Positions 35,231-44,587 of a stretch of 64,000 bases of DNA are shown piece after piece (position 1 is the stretch's first letter; each line of letters opens with the position of its first letter). The notes beneath the pieces are model-generated. The model searched no databases and was not told the DNA's origin. It saw nothing but the letters and a program-made list of their open reading frames with translations. Made by a program: the position numbers and the translations under genes. The DNA comes from a virus. The stretch is taken from IMG/VR virus record IMGVR_UViG_3300030099_006908, positions 30,846-94,845 of that record, one strand, 5' to 3'.

Positions 35231-35542
35231 ATGAGCGAATGCATAGACATATCTAAGTTAAAGAGAAATACAAAAATTATAGTAGAGACTGAGTCTACTG
35301 TTCTGGAAATAACTGTTGTAGGACCTAAAAGCCTAGCTGTTTCTGTTCATGGTGGCTTAAAGTTTATAAGGCCAACGAAATGCAAAATTTCTAAAGAAAT
35401 AAAGAGGGGAAAGTCAATTGCGTTCGTTTACCAAGATAAGGGTAAAACTGAAAAAATATCAACTACAAAAGTTGTTAGCGCAAGTGTTTTTAGCCCAGAT
35501 AACTCTTGGAGTTACGAAGCAATAGAAAAAAAAGAACAATGA
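35231..35542 (+). CDS. hypothetical small protein
   Basis: A 103-residue protein from the ATG at 35231; the frame opens at 35204 inside the preceding gene. A compact beta-rich composition (TKIIVETESTVLEITVVG) suggests a small barrel. No motif is seen. It fits between the nucleotidyltransferase and a glycosyltransferase, and its end overlaps the next start (ATGA). Confidence 0.58.
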   Translation: MSECIDISKLKRNTKIIVETESTVLEITVVGPKSLAVSVHGGLKFIRPTKCKISKEIKRGKSIAFVYQDKGKTEKISTTKVVSASVFSPDNSWSYEAIEKKEQ

Positions 35543-36519
35543 AAATACTTTTTAGACACGAAACAAACGCTTCTAACTATATATATACAGGTTTATCAAA
35601 CGCTTTGGCTGCAAAAGGCCACGACTGCGTGTTTTGGAATCAAGAATCTGTACCCGCATTTGATATGTTTGACTCTTTTGAGCCGGAAATATTTATAGGG
35701 CAGGGATACAATCTTGATAGGGCTACGATTAAGTGCTTAAAGTCTAGGCCCGACATAAAAGTTTTACTGAAAGTTGGCTGCTGGGGCCAAGTGTGCAGCG
35801 ATGTTGACATAGAAAAGTACCCTATACTTAATGCGACGGATGAAGAAATTAGAAACGTAGAAAGCATAGATTCTAAAAATCTTGTATTATTTAATTATGT
35901 CCATCCGAATAAAAAAGATTATCTCATGGGCTCATGGGAAAACTCGGTTTCAAAAACAATAGGCCTTCTTCCGGCAGCAGACCCGTCTGTTTATTTTCCT
36001 GATATTGCAGACGAGTCCTTAAAGTGCGACCTTTCTTTTGTTGGTGGTTATTGGCCGTACAAAGGTCAAAATCTAGACAAGTATATAATACCTCTTTGCT
36101 ACCCCATAGGAAAATACAATGTAAAAATATTTGGGAATCAAGCTTGGCCTGTATCTCAGTATATGGGTGTTATTGACGACAAAACTGTTAGAAAGCTTTT
36201 TTCTTCCTCATTGATATGCCCAAATGTTAGCGAACCACACGCAAATGTTTTTGGGTTTGAGGTAAACGAGAGAGTTTTCAAACTAGCGTCCTCTAAGGCT
36301 TTCTTTATATCAGACCCGATATCTTCTCTCACGGAAGATATATTTACCAAAGGGGAAGCTGTTGTAGCTACTGACCCAGATAATTTTCATTGTCTAGTTA
36401 AAGAGTTTATAAATAATCCAGAGCAAAGAGAAAAACACGCTGCCGCATGTTATCAAACAGTAATGAAAGAGCATACATACGCCCATAGAGCGCAACAAAT
36501 AATGGAGAGTTTTTCTTGA
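35539..36519 (+). CDS. CgeB-like GT-B glycosyltransferase
   Basis: A 326-residue protein starting with ATG at 35539, overlapping the previous TGA. The N-terminus KILFRHETNASNYIYTGLSN and a C-terminal domain with N-E-R-V-F-K-L-A-S-S-K-A-F-F-I-S-D (about residues 244-260) fit CgeB-type/group-1 transferases, in which the nucleotide site is shorter than in ordinary GT4 enzymes. A further sugar transferase of the block, with unknown specificity. Confidence 0.75.
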   Translation: MKILFRHETNASNYIYTGLSNALAAKGHDCVFWNQESVPAFDMFDSFEPEIFIGQGYNLDRATIKCLKSRPDIKVLLKVGCWGQVCSDVDIEKYPILNATDEEIRNVESIDSKNLVLFNYVHPNKKDYLMGSWENSVSKTIGLLPAADPSVYFPDIADESLKCDLSFVGGYWPYKGQNLDKYIIPLCYPIGKYNVKIFGNQAWPVSQYMGVIDDKTVRKLFSSSLICPNVSEPHANVFGFEVNERVFKLASSKAFFISDPISSLTEDIFTKGEAVVATDPDNFHCLVKEFINNPEQREKHAAACYQTVMKEHTYAHRAQQIMESFS

Positions 36520-37253
36520 GTATATTTACGTGCGACAATAAAGATGAATTTATTTACGACATTTTTCCTAATTCAAATCAAAGTTATTTTGTGGATGTTG
36601 GGGCTAGTGACGGTATCTATGGGAGCAACACCTTTTCGTTAGAAAAAAGAGGCTGGGGAGGAATCTGCATAGAGCCACACGAAGATATATTCGAAGAGCT
36701 TGAAAAAAATCGCTCCTGCAAAGTAAATAGTGGGCTCGTGTCTTTAGACAGAAGGCTTGTAGATTTCTCAAAACAAAAATACGAGCCACATATAAAAGGA
36801 AATCTTGGCAAAAAAATATACGGAGGCTTTTCTCATGCGTGGCGAGGCGGTAGCGGAATATCTGAAAATTTAAAAAGCCCGGTCGAAGCAAAGTCTTTTG
36901 AAAAAGTCAAAATAAAAACAAAAACTTTAACAGATATATTAGATGAAGAAAAAGCCCCTAGATACATAGAGCTTTTAGATATAGACACAGAAGGAAATGA
37001 CCTTAATGTTATTTTAGGTATTGATTGGGATAAGTATAGATTCGGCTGCATATTGGTTGAGTCAAATAATAAAGAGATAGAAGAAAATTTAAGAGACGTT
37101 GGGTATACAATGCAACAAGAATTTTCACAAGAATATCTATATGTAGATTTAAAAAAAGAAGGTTTAATCGAAAATGTTAAAAACGTCCAAAATATTGGTT
37201 ACTGGAGCGATAGGATTTTTGGGGAGACATGTTTGCCAGGAGCTTCTCCTTAG
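36516..37253 (+). CDS. FkbM-type SAM methyltransferase
   Basis: A 245-residue methyltransferase. The SAM loop is VDVGASDGIYGSNTF with the following G-W-G-G-I-C-I-E-P acidic strand, and LLDIDTEGND (about 153-162) is typical of FkbM. Members methylate hydroxyls of sugars or polyketides. The start is TTG at 36516, overlapping the previous TGA. The last 80 nt run into the GDP-fucose-synthase-like gene in another frame, so its true functional C-terminus may be earlier than the stop. Confidence 0.84.
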   Translation: MSIFTCDNKDEFIYDIFPNSNQSYFVDVGASDGIYGSNTFSLEKRGWGGICIEPHEDIFEELEKNRSCKVNSGLVSLDRRLVDFSKQKYEPHIKGNLGKKIYGGFSHAWRGGSGISENLKSPVEAKSFEKVKIKTKTLTDILDEEKAPRYIELLDIDTEGNDLNVILGIDWDKYRFGCILVESNNKEIEENLRDVGYTMQQEFSQEYLYVDLKKEGLIENVKNVQNIGYWSDRIFGETCLPGASP

Positions 37254-38151
37254 AGGCTATTCAAACGTTATTGAGTGTGCAAACAGCCACACAACAACCC
37301 GTTATTATATTGACGGAAAAACAGGAATTCATCATTGTGACCTAAGAGAGAAGGACTCATGCAGGGCCTTAATCCAACACAACTCTCCGGATGTAGTTAT
37401 CCACCTTGCTGCTAGAGTCGGTGGGATTGGGGCAAACCAAGAACATCCAGGCACTTTCATACATGATAATTTAACAATGGGTATAAATCTTATTAACGCC
37501 TGCAAGCACTATGTTCAAAAGTTTGTTTTAGCAGGGACCGTCTGCTCGTACCCAAAATACGCAAGGGTTCCGTTTGAAGAATACGCTCTATGGGAGGGAT
37601 ACCCAGAAGAAACCAACGCCCCATATGGTATAGCAAAAAAAACACTAAGCGTTATGCTTGACGCTTATAGACAGCAATATGGGCTAAACGGAATAACTGT
37701 CATACCGGTCAACATGTACGGACCACATGATAACTTTAAGCCCGAAAGCTCTCACGTTATACCCGCCCTTATTAAAAAAATAGAGGAGGCCGGTACTGAT
37801 GGAGACTTAGAGATATGGGGAACAGGCAATGCAAGCAGAGAGTTTTTGCATGTAAGAGATTCTGCGAGGGGCATAGTTATGGCTGCGGAATCTTACAATG
37901 ACCCGTCTCCTGTAAATCTTGGCACGTATGCTGAAATTAAGATACGTGATTTAGTTAAGATATTGAGAGAAATAATGGGTCACAAAGGAGAGGTTAGATA
38001 TAATAAAGATAAGCCAGACGGACAACCAAGAAGGTGTCTTAATGTCGCTAAGGCTAAAAGGTCTTTTGGTTTTAAGGCGGAGATAGGTCTCGAGGAAGGA
38101 TTAAAAGAAACTGTTGATTGGTATATGTCAAATAAAAAGGTTGCAGTATGA
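37174..38151 (+). CDS. GDP-L-fucose-synthase-like SDR epimerase/reductase
   Basis: A 325-residue NAD(P)-dependent enzyme with GAIGFLGRHV (Rossmann G-x-x-G-x-x-G), HLAARVGGIGAN near residue 77-88, SYPKYARVPFEE near 123-134, and the Y-x-x-x-K pair in PYGIAKK. The V-G-G-I and S-Y-P elements are hallmarks of GDP-fucose synthase, which turns GDP-4-keto-6-deoxymannose into GDP-fucose. A GDP-mannose 4,6-dehydratase is not in the window and would come from the host or elsewhere in the phage genome. Confidence 0.88.
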   Translation: MLKTSKILVTGAIGFLGRHVCQELLLRGYSNVIECANSHTTTRYYIDGKTGIHHCDLREKDSCRALIQHNSPDVVIHLAARVGGIGANQEHPGTFIHDNLTMGINLINACKHYVQKFVLAGTVCSYPKYARVPFEEYALWEGYPEETNAPYGIAKKTLSVMLDAYRQQYGLNGITVIPVNMYGPHDNFKPESSHVIPALIKKIEEAGTDGDLEIWGTGNASREFLHVRDSARGIVMAAESYNDPSPVNLGTYAEIKIRDLVKILREIMGHKGEVRYNKDKPDGQPRRCLNVAKAKRSFGFKAEIGLEEGLKETVDWYMSNKKVAV

Positions 38152-39065
38152 TAGAATCAGCCTACGCAGTTAAGCCTCACCCACTAAGTATAGTTATATT
38201 CTCAAAAGACAGGGCCGCTCAGTTAGACCTGTGCCTAAAGTCTATACACGAAAATCTTTCTAATCTTTCTGAATATTGGAATATATACATAATATATACC
38301 TCTAGCTCTAAAGAATTTGAAGATGGTTACAGGCAATTGATTAAAGAATGGTACTCAAAACCTAATGCTATATATTTTTTACCAGAAAACAAATTCAAGG
38401 GATTTAGAAAAACCCTAGAGTATTGTATGAAGCATTGGGAAGAGATGGTGTTGTTTTTTACCGATGATGATATAGTCTATAGAAAATTTGAATACAACTA
38501 TAACATTTTTACTTGGGCGTCAAAAGCACAGTGGCACCAGCACGATTCGTTTTGTACATCTCTGCGACTAGGAACAAACACTTTTGTTCAAGACCAATAT
38601 ACAAATAGCAACTGCTTGATTCCTGATGATGTTATACTGGGTGAGGGTCCAACGAGGTTTTGGAACTGGAAGGAACAGCAAAAAGACACAAATTTTGCCT
38701 ATCCATTCTCTGTAGACGGGCACGTATTTCCATTTCACATAGCGAAAAGAATGGTGAACAACACGCCTAAATACAATAACCCAAATAGCCTTGAAGGAAA
38801 AGCTCAAAACTATATACAAGACAAAATAAAAACTTTTCCAGATGAAATGTGTTGTTTTGAAAAGAGCTATGTAATAAACACGCCGCTCAACAGGGTCCAG
38901 GAAACGTGTCACAATGGAGCTGGTAAATTCTTTGGAAGCACTGCAGAAGAGCTTAATAAAAGGTTCCTTAACGGAGAAAGACTGACGCTTGAAAACATGG
39001 ATTTTAGCACCATAATTGGTGTTCATCAGGAACTTAAATTATGTTGGGAAAATAAATGCTCTTAG
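38148..39065 (+). CDS. GT2-like glycosyltransferase
   Basis: A 305-residue GT-A-like transferase. LSIVIFSKDRAAQLDLCLKS is the nucleotide-binding first strand and F-F-T-D-D-D-I near residue 103 the metal-binding triad. Conserved aromatic patches (FWNWKEQQ) suggest a specialised acceptor site. It overlaps the flanking genes at both ends. Donor unknown. Confidence 0.8.
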   Translation: MIESAYAVKPHPLSIVIFSKDRAAQLDLCLKSIHENLSNLSEYWNIYIIYTSSSKEFEDGYRQLIKEWYSKPNAIYFLPENKFKGFRKTLEYCMKHWEEMVLFFTDDDIVYRKFEYNYNIFTWASKAQWHQHDSFCTSLRLGTNTFVQDQYTNSNCLIPDDVILGEGPTRFWNWKEQQKDTNFAYPFSVDGHVFPFHIAKRMVNNTPKYNNPNSLEGKAQNYIQDKIKTFPDEMCCFEKSYVINTPLNRVQETCHNGAGKFFGSTAEELNKRFLNGERLTLENMDFSTIIGVHQELKLCWENKCS

Positions 39066-39676
39066 ACTTTAAAAAACTACTTAAAGAATATGACATGAGA
39101 ATCAGCGGAGTTCTTCATGTTGGCGCACACTTTGGCGAAGAATATTTGAGCTATGTAGATAACGGCATAAGCAAAGTGGTTTTCATAGAGCCTTTAAAAG
39201 AAAACTTCCAAGTTTTGGAAAATATATACGGTGCCGTCCCAGACGTTACTCTTATAAACAAGGGAGCGGGAAGCGAAAAAAAACAATTAAATATATATAA
39301 ATCTTCAAATAATTTAGTATCAAGCTCTGTGCTAAAACCCAAAACACATTTGGAACAACATCCAGAAGTTTTATTTGATGATGGACAAACAGTTATTGAT
39401 ATAGACAGAATTGATAATATGCTGGAAGATATTGTTCCGTACAACTTTATGAATGTTGATGTTCAGGGGTATGAACTAGAGGTTTTTAAGGGTGCGGGAA
39501 TATTTTTGGATAAAATAGACTTCATAATGACAGAGGTTAACAGAGAAGAAGTCTACGAAAATTGCTGTCAAGTTGAAGAAATAGATGAATATCTAGCAAA
39601 ATACAAATTCAAGAGAGTCGAATCTAAATGGCATGGATGCTGGGGAGACGCTTTATATATAAAGGACAAAAACTAA
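39056..39676 (+). CDS. FkbM-type SAM methyltransferase
   Basis: A 206-residue enzyme with GVLHVGAHFGEE (residues 18-29), V-F-I-E-P for ribose binding, and MNVDVQGYELEVFKG near 131-145, the FkbM signature. It is the second FkbM in the block, separated from the first by the fucose-synthase-like and GT2 genes. Likely O-methylation of a sugar in the same glycan. The C-terminal G-C-W-G-D-A-L-Y is a common ending in the family. Confidence 0.87.
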   Translation: MLLDFKKLLKEYDMRISGVLHVGAHFGEEYLSYVDNGISKVVFIEPLKENFQVLENIYGAVPDVTLINKGAGSEKKQLNIYKSSNNLVSSSVLKPKTHLEQHPEVLFDDGQTVIDIDRIDNMLEDIVPYNFMNVDVQGYELEVFKGAGIFLDKIDFIMTEVNREEVYENCCQVEEIDEYLAKYKFKRVESKWHGCWGDALYIKDKN

Positions 39677-40617
39677 TGTATCACTTATCTGCTATTAGTG
39701 ACTTTAACTATCTAATATACGGCCTTGCCTTACGAGATTCAATAGACAATCACACAGAGTCAGACTTTCTGATACACTATCTGGCTTTAGACAAAGAAAC
39801 TAGCCAAGCATTAAAAGGCGTCCCAAACATAAAGGTTTATGAAATGGACGTAGTGGAAAAAGACGAAATGTTTGAATTGCTAAAACAGAACAATCCATCT
39901 AAACCAGGAGACCTGTCTCCCTTTCATTGGGCCTTGGCATCTTTCTTTACTCACTATCTTATGAACGAAGAGGGGTTAGACCATTGCCTCTATTCTGATA
40001 CAGATATATGTTTTTATAACGATATAAAGTCAATATTTGACTGCCTTGAAAATGAAGACATAGGACTGGTAACACATAAACATTTACCTCTTGATTACAT
40101 GCAGAGCGTAGGGTATTATAATGTTGGTGTTGTGTATTTCAGCGGCTCAGAAGAATCTAGGCAATGCTTGAAATTTTGGAGGGATTGCGTTGTAGACAAA
40201 AACAATCCATACGCTGAAAAGTTTGGAACCTGCGGCGACCAAAAGTATTTAGAGCTATTTGATTTTATTTGCGATGGAGTAAAAATAAAAGTTTTAGACC
40301 ACGAAATAGGTCACGCTGCCCCATGGAATTTCAGTCTGTCAGCGATTGAAAATAAAAAACTGACCTGGGACATGGGGCCAGCATTTTATGACTGCATGAT
40401 TAATGGAGAAAATGAAATTACACAAGATTTGGTGTTTGTTCATTTTTCTCATTTTACACCTAACTACGAAAAAAACACATACGAAATAGATTTCAATTTT
40501 GAGCCTGATGGTAAGCCATGCTGGGGCAACGTACTTCCACAGCCAGGAGTAGAAGAAATATACGACGAATATTTTGAACTATGCAAAAATACAAGAAGAA
40601 AGTATAACATATTATGA
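39676..40617 (+). CDS. GT8-like glycosyltransferase
   Basis: A 313-residue protein from the ATG at 39676, one base overlapping the preceding stop; the frame opens at 39628 inside that gene. CLYSDTDICFY near 103-113 gives the D-x-D metal site, and N-V-G-V-V-Y-F-S-G follows at the usual distance as in nucleotide-diphospho-sugar transferases. C-D-H-E-I-G-H-A-A-P-W-N near residue 230 resembles the late histidine region of the GT8 fold. Specificity is unknown. Confidence 0.82.
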   Translation: MYHLSAISDFNYLIYGLALRDSIDNHTESDFLIHYLALDKETSQALKGVPNIKVYEMDVVEKDEMFELLKQNNPSKPGDLSPFHWALASFFTHYLMNEEGLDHCLYSDTDICFYNDIKSIFDCLENEDIGLVTHKHLPLDYMQSVGYYNVGVVYFSGSEESRQCLKFWRDCVVDKNNPYAEKFGTCGDQKYLELFDFICDGVKIKVLDHEIGHAAPWNFSLSAIENKKLTWDMGPAFYDCMINGENEITQDLVFVHFSHFTPNYEKNTYEIDFNFEPDGKPCWGNVLPQPGVEEIYDEYFELCKNTRRKYNIL

Positions 40618-41501
40618 ATATAGCTTTTGGAATGATAGTATTCAATGGAAATTATGTTCTGAAGGAATGCCTTGAGTCTGTTTATCCTTTCGCAAGTCAA
40701 ATTTTGATTTCTGAGGGGCCAGTAAAGTATTGGCAAGAGCAGGGAAATGAAACGTCAACTGACGGCACAAACGATATTTTACATGAGTTCTATGACCCAG
40801 ATAACAAGATTATTATTGAGCATGGCCAGTTTGAAGAAAAAAATGAGCAATGCAACGTGTACATGAAACATATGCGCGACGACACCGACTATATATGGAA
40901 CTTAGACTCGGACGAAATATTTAAACCAGAAGATATACAGCTAGTAATTCAAGCTTTAAAAGATTATCACTTTACCTCCGTTGGATTCAAAAGCTTTTCT
41001 TTTTACGGAGGTTTTGACGATTATTTGACGGGCTTTGAGGAAGATGCTGAATTTCATAGAATAAGAAAGGTATATCCAGGTTCATACTGGTCAACTCATA
41101 GACCGCCGACTATAGCCCATAAAGTTCAGCCTACTTTACAAGAGCTTCACTTGTCGTATAATATGTTAGCTGGCTACGGAGTTCGAATGTACCATTATTC
41201 ATACGTTTTTCCGTGGCAAGTAAAACAGAAGGTTCAATACTACAAGTCTGCTGTAAGTCGAGACAATTGCATAGATAATTATTATGAAAAGATATATGAG
41301 CCTTGGGTTAATAATCCTGAGCTTAGAGAAGAAATAGAAAAAGAGTGGGAGGGCGTACACGAATTCAAACCACGGTACAGAGGACCGTGCTATACAAAAA
41401 GGTTTGAAGGGCAGCATCCGCCAAAGATATTGCAAAATATTGACGCACTTAAAGATAAATTTAACAACCAGCTGAAAGAAGTTTGGTATGAAAATCTCTA
41501 A
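40614..41501 (+). CDS. GT2-like glycosyltransferase
   Basis: A 295-residue protein. The first strand AFGMIVFNGNYVLKECLES, an S-T-D-G-T-N loop, and the metal-binding L-D-S-D-E near 97-101 place it in the GT-A group. Tyrosine- and tryptophan-rich C-terminus. The ATG overlaps the previous stop (ATGA) and its end overlaps the methyltransferase by 14 nt. Confidence 0.83.
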   Translation: MNIAFGMIVFNGNYVLKECLESVYPFASQILISEGPVKYWQEQGNETSTDGTNDILHEFYDPDNKIIIEHGQFEEKNEQCNVYMKHMRDDTDYIWNLDSDEIFKPEDIQLVIQALKDYHFTSVGFKSFSFYGGFDDYLTGFEEDAEFHRIRKVYPGSYWSTHRPPTIAHKVQPTLQELHLSYNMLAGYGVRMYHYSYVFPWQVKQKVQYYKSAVSRDNCIDNYYEKIYEPWVNNPELREEIEKEWEGVHEFKPRYRGPCYTKRFEGQHPPKILQNIDALKDKFNNQLKEVWYENL

Positions 41502-42108
41502 TGACTCTGGTTGGAAAGAAGCTAGTGCAAAGGCTTTTGAGCAACAGTTTGCTCTTAATTTAAGAGAATTAAGCGACCCACCGACTCATTGGAGGTTTTT
41601 TTTAGAGGAACTGTCTAGAATAAAAAATTCAAAAAGGGTCGTAGATATAGGGTGTGGAGTAGGCTCTTTTTCCAAGCTGATTCGCATGTGGCATGGCGAT
41701 TTAAATTATGTGGGATATGATTATTCGGAAGCCGCCATAGAAACAGCCAAAAATATGTGGGGTGAATTTGGCGCGTTTGAACAAAGAGACTATCATGACA
41801 TTTCCACTAAAGACATACAGGACGGGGATGTCGTAGTTGCCAATGCTTTATGTGATGTTCTTCCAGATGGAGACGAGTGCTTTGAGCATATTCTATCGCT
41901 GGGCGCGAAGAATGTAATTTTTTTAAGAGTTCGAACTACAGAAAAAGAAAGCTTTTATGAAGAATATGAAGCATACGGTGAAATTCAAACTTATGCGTTT
42001 TATCACAATGAGTCAGGTTTGAATGAAATAATTAAAAAGAATGGGTATAATCCACCTAGATTTAATCACTATTCTGAAAATATAATGAACATTCATCTAG
42101 AAAAATGA
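41488..42108 (+). CDS. class I SAM-dependent methyltransferase
   Basis: A 206-residue methyltransferase with motif I VVDIGCGVGSFSKL (about 51-64), the acidic D in Y-V-G-Y-D-Y-S, and motif IV near V-V-V-A-N-A-L-C-D-V-L-P. It is not FkbM type. A sugar or sugar-nucleotide is the likely substrate given position, directly before the sialyltransferase-like gene. Confidence 0.87.
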   Translation: MKISNDSGWKEASAKAFEQQFALNLRELSDPPTHWRFFLEELSRIKNSKRVVDIGCGVGSFSKLIRMWHGDLNYVGYDYSEAAIETAKNMWGEFGAFEQRDYHDISTKDIQDGDVVVANALCDVLPDGDECFEHILSLGAKNVIFLRVRTTEKESFYEEYEAYGEIQTYAFYHNESGLNEIIKKNGYNPPRFNHYSENIMNIHLEK

Positions 42109-42737
42109 AGCAAATTAAAGCTGTAACTCCGACACTTTTTGTAAAATCAAACATGGCTATAGTTGGCTCATCATCGTCTTTATTAGACGCAGAGCGGGGT
42201 CAAGATATAGACGATTTTGATGAAGTCGTAAGGTTTAACAGGGCTCCAACAGAGGGGTGGGAAAATTATGTAGGCTCAAAAACAACCCTTAGAGTCGCTA
42301 ATAATCATGTGTTTGCAAACGTAAAACATAATGTGGGTGGAGATGAGGAGTGCGACGATTGGAAGCCGCAGGGTCAACCTCAAAACTTTATAAGAGATTT
42401 AAAAGACCAAAAAATACTATTGCTTAACAAAGACTTTTCGGCATGGGAAGAGAAAGAAAAGCACATAGACTCAAGCTCAACAGCATTTTTAGGTAATTAT
42501 TTGTGCGTTGAGTCTTTTGGGGGAACTCTTTCGCCAAGTGTTGGTTACGCCTTTATAGCCTTGTGTATAATGAACGGAATCAAACCAACGTTATTTGGTT
42601 TTGGTCTTGCAGAAGAGGATAATAAAGCTAGCCATTATTGGGAGAATAAGGACAGGATTATTTCCAGCCACGGATATAAGTTGGAAAGACAAAATATTAA
42701 AAACTGGAACAAGGCAGGGAAATTGCTCATAAAATGA
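42105..42737 (+). CDS. GT29-like sialyltransferase
   Basis: A 210-residue protein with the sialylmotifs of GT29. Motif L (residues 18-61): AIVGSSSSLL, Q-D-I-D, DEVVRFNRAPTEGW and YVGSKTT, close to the V-G-N-S ... G-x-x-I-D ... R-x-N-x-A-P-T ... V-G-S-R-T-T pattern. Motif S (143-167): S-P-S-V-G-Y, then TLFGFGL. Motif VS: HYWE (177-180). It would transfer a CMP-activated sialic-acid-like sugar. The motif L cysteine that forms a disulfide in animal enzymes is absent. It overlaps the NeuB gene (ATGA). No membrane anchor is present, so it is cytosolic. Confidence 0.88.
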   Translation: MKQIKAVTPTLFVKSNMAIVGSSSSLLDAERGQDIDDFDEVVRFNRAPTEGWENYVGSKTTLRVANNHVFANVKHNVGGDEECDDWKPQGQPQNFIRDLKDQKILLLNKDFSAWEEKEKHIDSSSTAFLGNYLCVESFGGTLSPSVGYAFIALCIMNGIKPTLFGFGLAEEDNKASHYWENKDRIISSHGYKLERQNIKNWNKAGKLLIK

Positions 42738-44587
42738 AAAACCATACAACTATCATTGCTGAGGTTGGCCTAAATCACAATGGAAGCGTAGAGATTGGAA
42801 AACGATTAGTTGATGCGGCAAAAATATCTGGAGCAGATTATGTCAAATTTCAAATGAGAGATTTGAAATCATTATATAGAAATCCAGATAATTACTACAA
42901 CGAAAGCCTAGCTACGCAATACACATTAGACCTGTTGCATAAATACGATTTGAGCTTTGATGAACTTATTGAGCTTTTTAATTATGCTAAAAAAGAAGGG
43001 ATAGAGCCATTATGCACTCCATGGGACACTCACAGCGTTTCCGTATTAGAAGCATATGGAATATCAGCTTATAAAACAGCGTCGGCTGACCTAACAAACA
43101 TTGAATTACTGGAGTGTATCGCCCAAACAAACAAGCTGATGTTTTGCTCTACCGGAATGTCAACAGAGGGAGAGATTATAAAGGCCTGTCGATTACTAGA
43201 TAAAATGAATGCTAACTACAAACTTATGCATTGCAATTCTACATATCCAGCCCCATACAAGGATATTCAACTTAAATATATTGAAAGATTAAGAGTCATA
43301 TCCAATAAGGACGTTGGATATTCTGGGCATGAAGATGGAATAGATGTGCCGATGGCTGCTGTTGCTTTGGGGGCGAACATTATAGAAAAGCATATTACCC
43401 TTGACAGGAATCAAGAAGGAAATGACCATAAGGTTAGCTTGCTTCCAGAAGAGTTTTCCGAAATGGTCAAGGGCATTCGAAATATTGAAGACGCTCTTGG
43501 CGAAGGCAAAAAAAGAAGGGTCACTCAAGGAGAGCTAATTAACAAAGACAGCTTGGCTAAAAGCATGGTAGCAAAAAAAGATATAAAATATGGCGAGGTT
43601 ATTAATAGAGATTGTATTGACATCAAAAGCCCTGGAGGGGGCTTACAGCCGATTGACCTTAATGAGATTATTGGCAAAACAGCCAAAAGACATATTAAGG
43701 CTGGAGATTTTTTCCATAAATGCGATTCAAATGAACTAGAGCTTCCGCAATATTTCGACATAGACAGAACATGGGGTCTTCCTGTACGCTTTCATGATTA
43801 TGATTTTTATCTAAAAAACAGCAATCCAAAACTTCTAGAGTTTCATCTTAGCTATAAAGACCTAGAGATGAACCCTTCAGAAATTTTCAATCAAAAATAT
43901 GACAAGGAAATAACTGTTCACGCGCCAGACCTTTTTGAAAACGACCACCTAATTGACCTAGCCTCTAAAGACGAAAACTACAGGGCAGAGTCGGTTAGAC
44001 ACATGGAAAAAGTTATATCAATATCGAAACAAATTAAACCGTTTTTCAATTGCGATAAAATTAGAATTGTTGCTAGCATCGGAGGAACCACTAGAACAGA
44101 ATGGATGAGTGATTCAGAAAAAGAAGAAGGGTACGAACTTTTGGCAAAATCTTTGGAAGAGCTAAAAGATAAGGACGTTGAGTTCTTATTGCAAACCCTA
44201 CCACCCTTTCCTTGGTATTTCGGCGGACAGCTACACTTAAACCTACTTGTTCTTCCAGACGAGATTGACTGGTTCTGCTCAAAATATAATTATAAATTAT
44301 GCCTAGACACCTCACACTCACAGTTAGCTTCAAATTACTACAAAATAAACTACATAGATTTTATTAACAAAATCAAAGACCATGTTGGACATATGCACTT
44401 ATCTGATGCGTTTGGCCTAGATGATGAAGGTATTCAGATTGGAAAAGGGCAGATAGATTTTGCCAGACTCTTGAAAAAAATCAACAATAGCGTGTCCTTT
44501 ATTCCAGAAATTTGGCAAGGACATAGAAACTTAGGCTACGATTTTTGGATAGCCTTGAGAAAGATAGAGGAAATACTAAATGATTAA
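42734..44587 (+). CDS. neuB: NeuB-type sialate synthase fused to SAF and TIM-barrel domains
   Basis: A 617-residue three-part protein. Residues 1-270 form the NeuB barrel condensing phosphoenolpyruvate with an N-acyl-mannosamine-type sugar: IAEVGLNHNGS, VKFQMRD, G-Y-S-G-H-E and the metal histidine in EKHITLDR. Residues about 280-335 are a SAF domain (KSMVAKKDIKYGEVI), where the usual R-S start reads K-S. Residues about 350-617 are a sugar-isomerase/AP-endonuclease-2-like TIM barrel with H-A-P-D, L-C-L-D-T-S-H-S, H-M-H-L-S-D-A and a late P-E-I-W-Q-G-H. The exact nonulosonic acid cannot be deduced. The aldolase-like gene follows with an 8-nt overlap. Confidence 0.9.
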   Translation: MKNHTTIIAEVGLNHNGSVEIGKRLVDAAKISGADYVKFQMRDLKSLYRNPDNYYNESLATQYTLDLLHKYDLSFDELIELFNYAKKEGIEPLCTPWDTHSVSVLEAYGISAYKTASADLTNIELLECIAQTNKLMFCSTGMSTEGEIIKACRLLDKMNANYKLMHCNSTYPAPYKDIQLKYIERLRVISNKDVGYSGHEDGIDVPMAAVALGANIIEKHITLDRNQEGNDHKVSLLPEEFSEMVKGIRNIEDALGEGKKRRVTQGELINKDSLAKSMVAKKDIKYGEVINRDCIDIKSPGGGLQPIDLNEIIGKTAKRHIKAGDFFHKCDSNELELPQYFDIDRTWGLPVRFHDYDFYLKNSNPKLLEFHLSYKDLEMNPSEIFNQKYDKEITVHAPDLFENDHLIDLASKDENYRAESVRHMEKVISISKQIKPFFNCDKIRIVASIGGTTRTEWMSDSEKEEGYELLAKSLEELKDKDVEFLLQTLPPFPWYFGGQLHLNLLVLPDEIDWFCSKYNYKLCLDTSHSQLASNYYKINYIDFINKIKDHVGHMHLSDAFGLDDEGIQIGKGQIDFARLLKKINNSVSFIPEIWQGHRNLGYDFWIALRKIEEILND

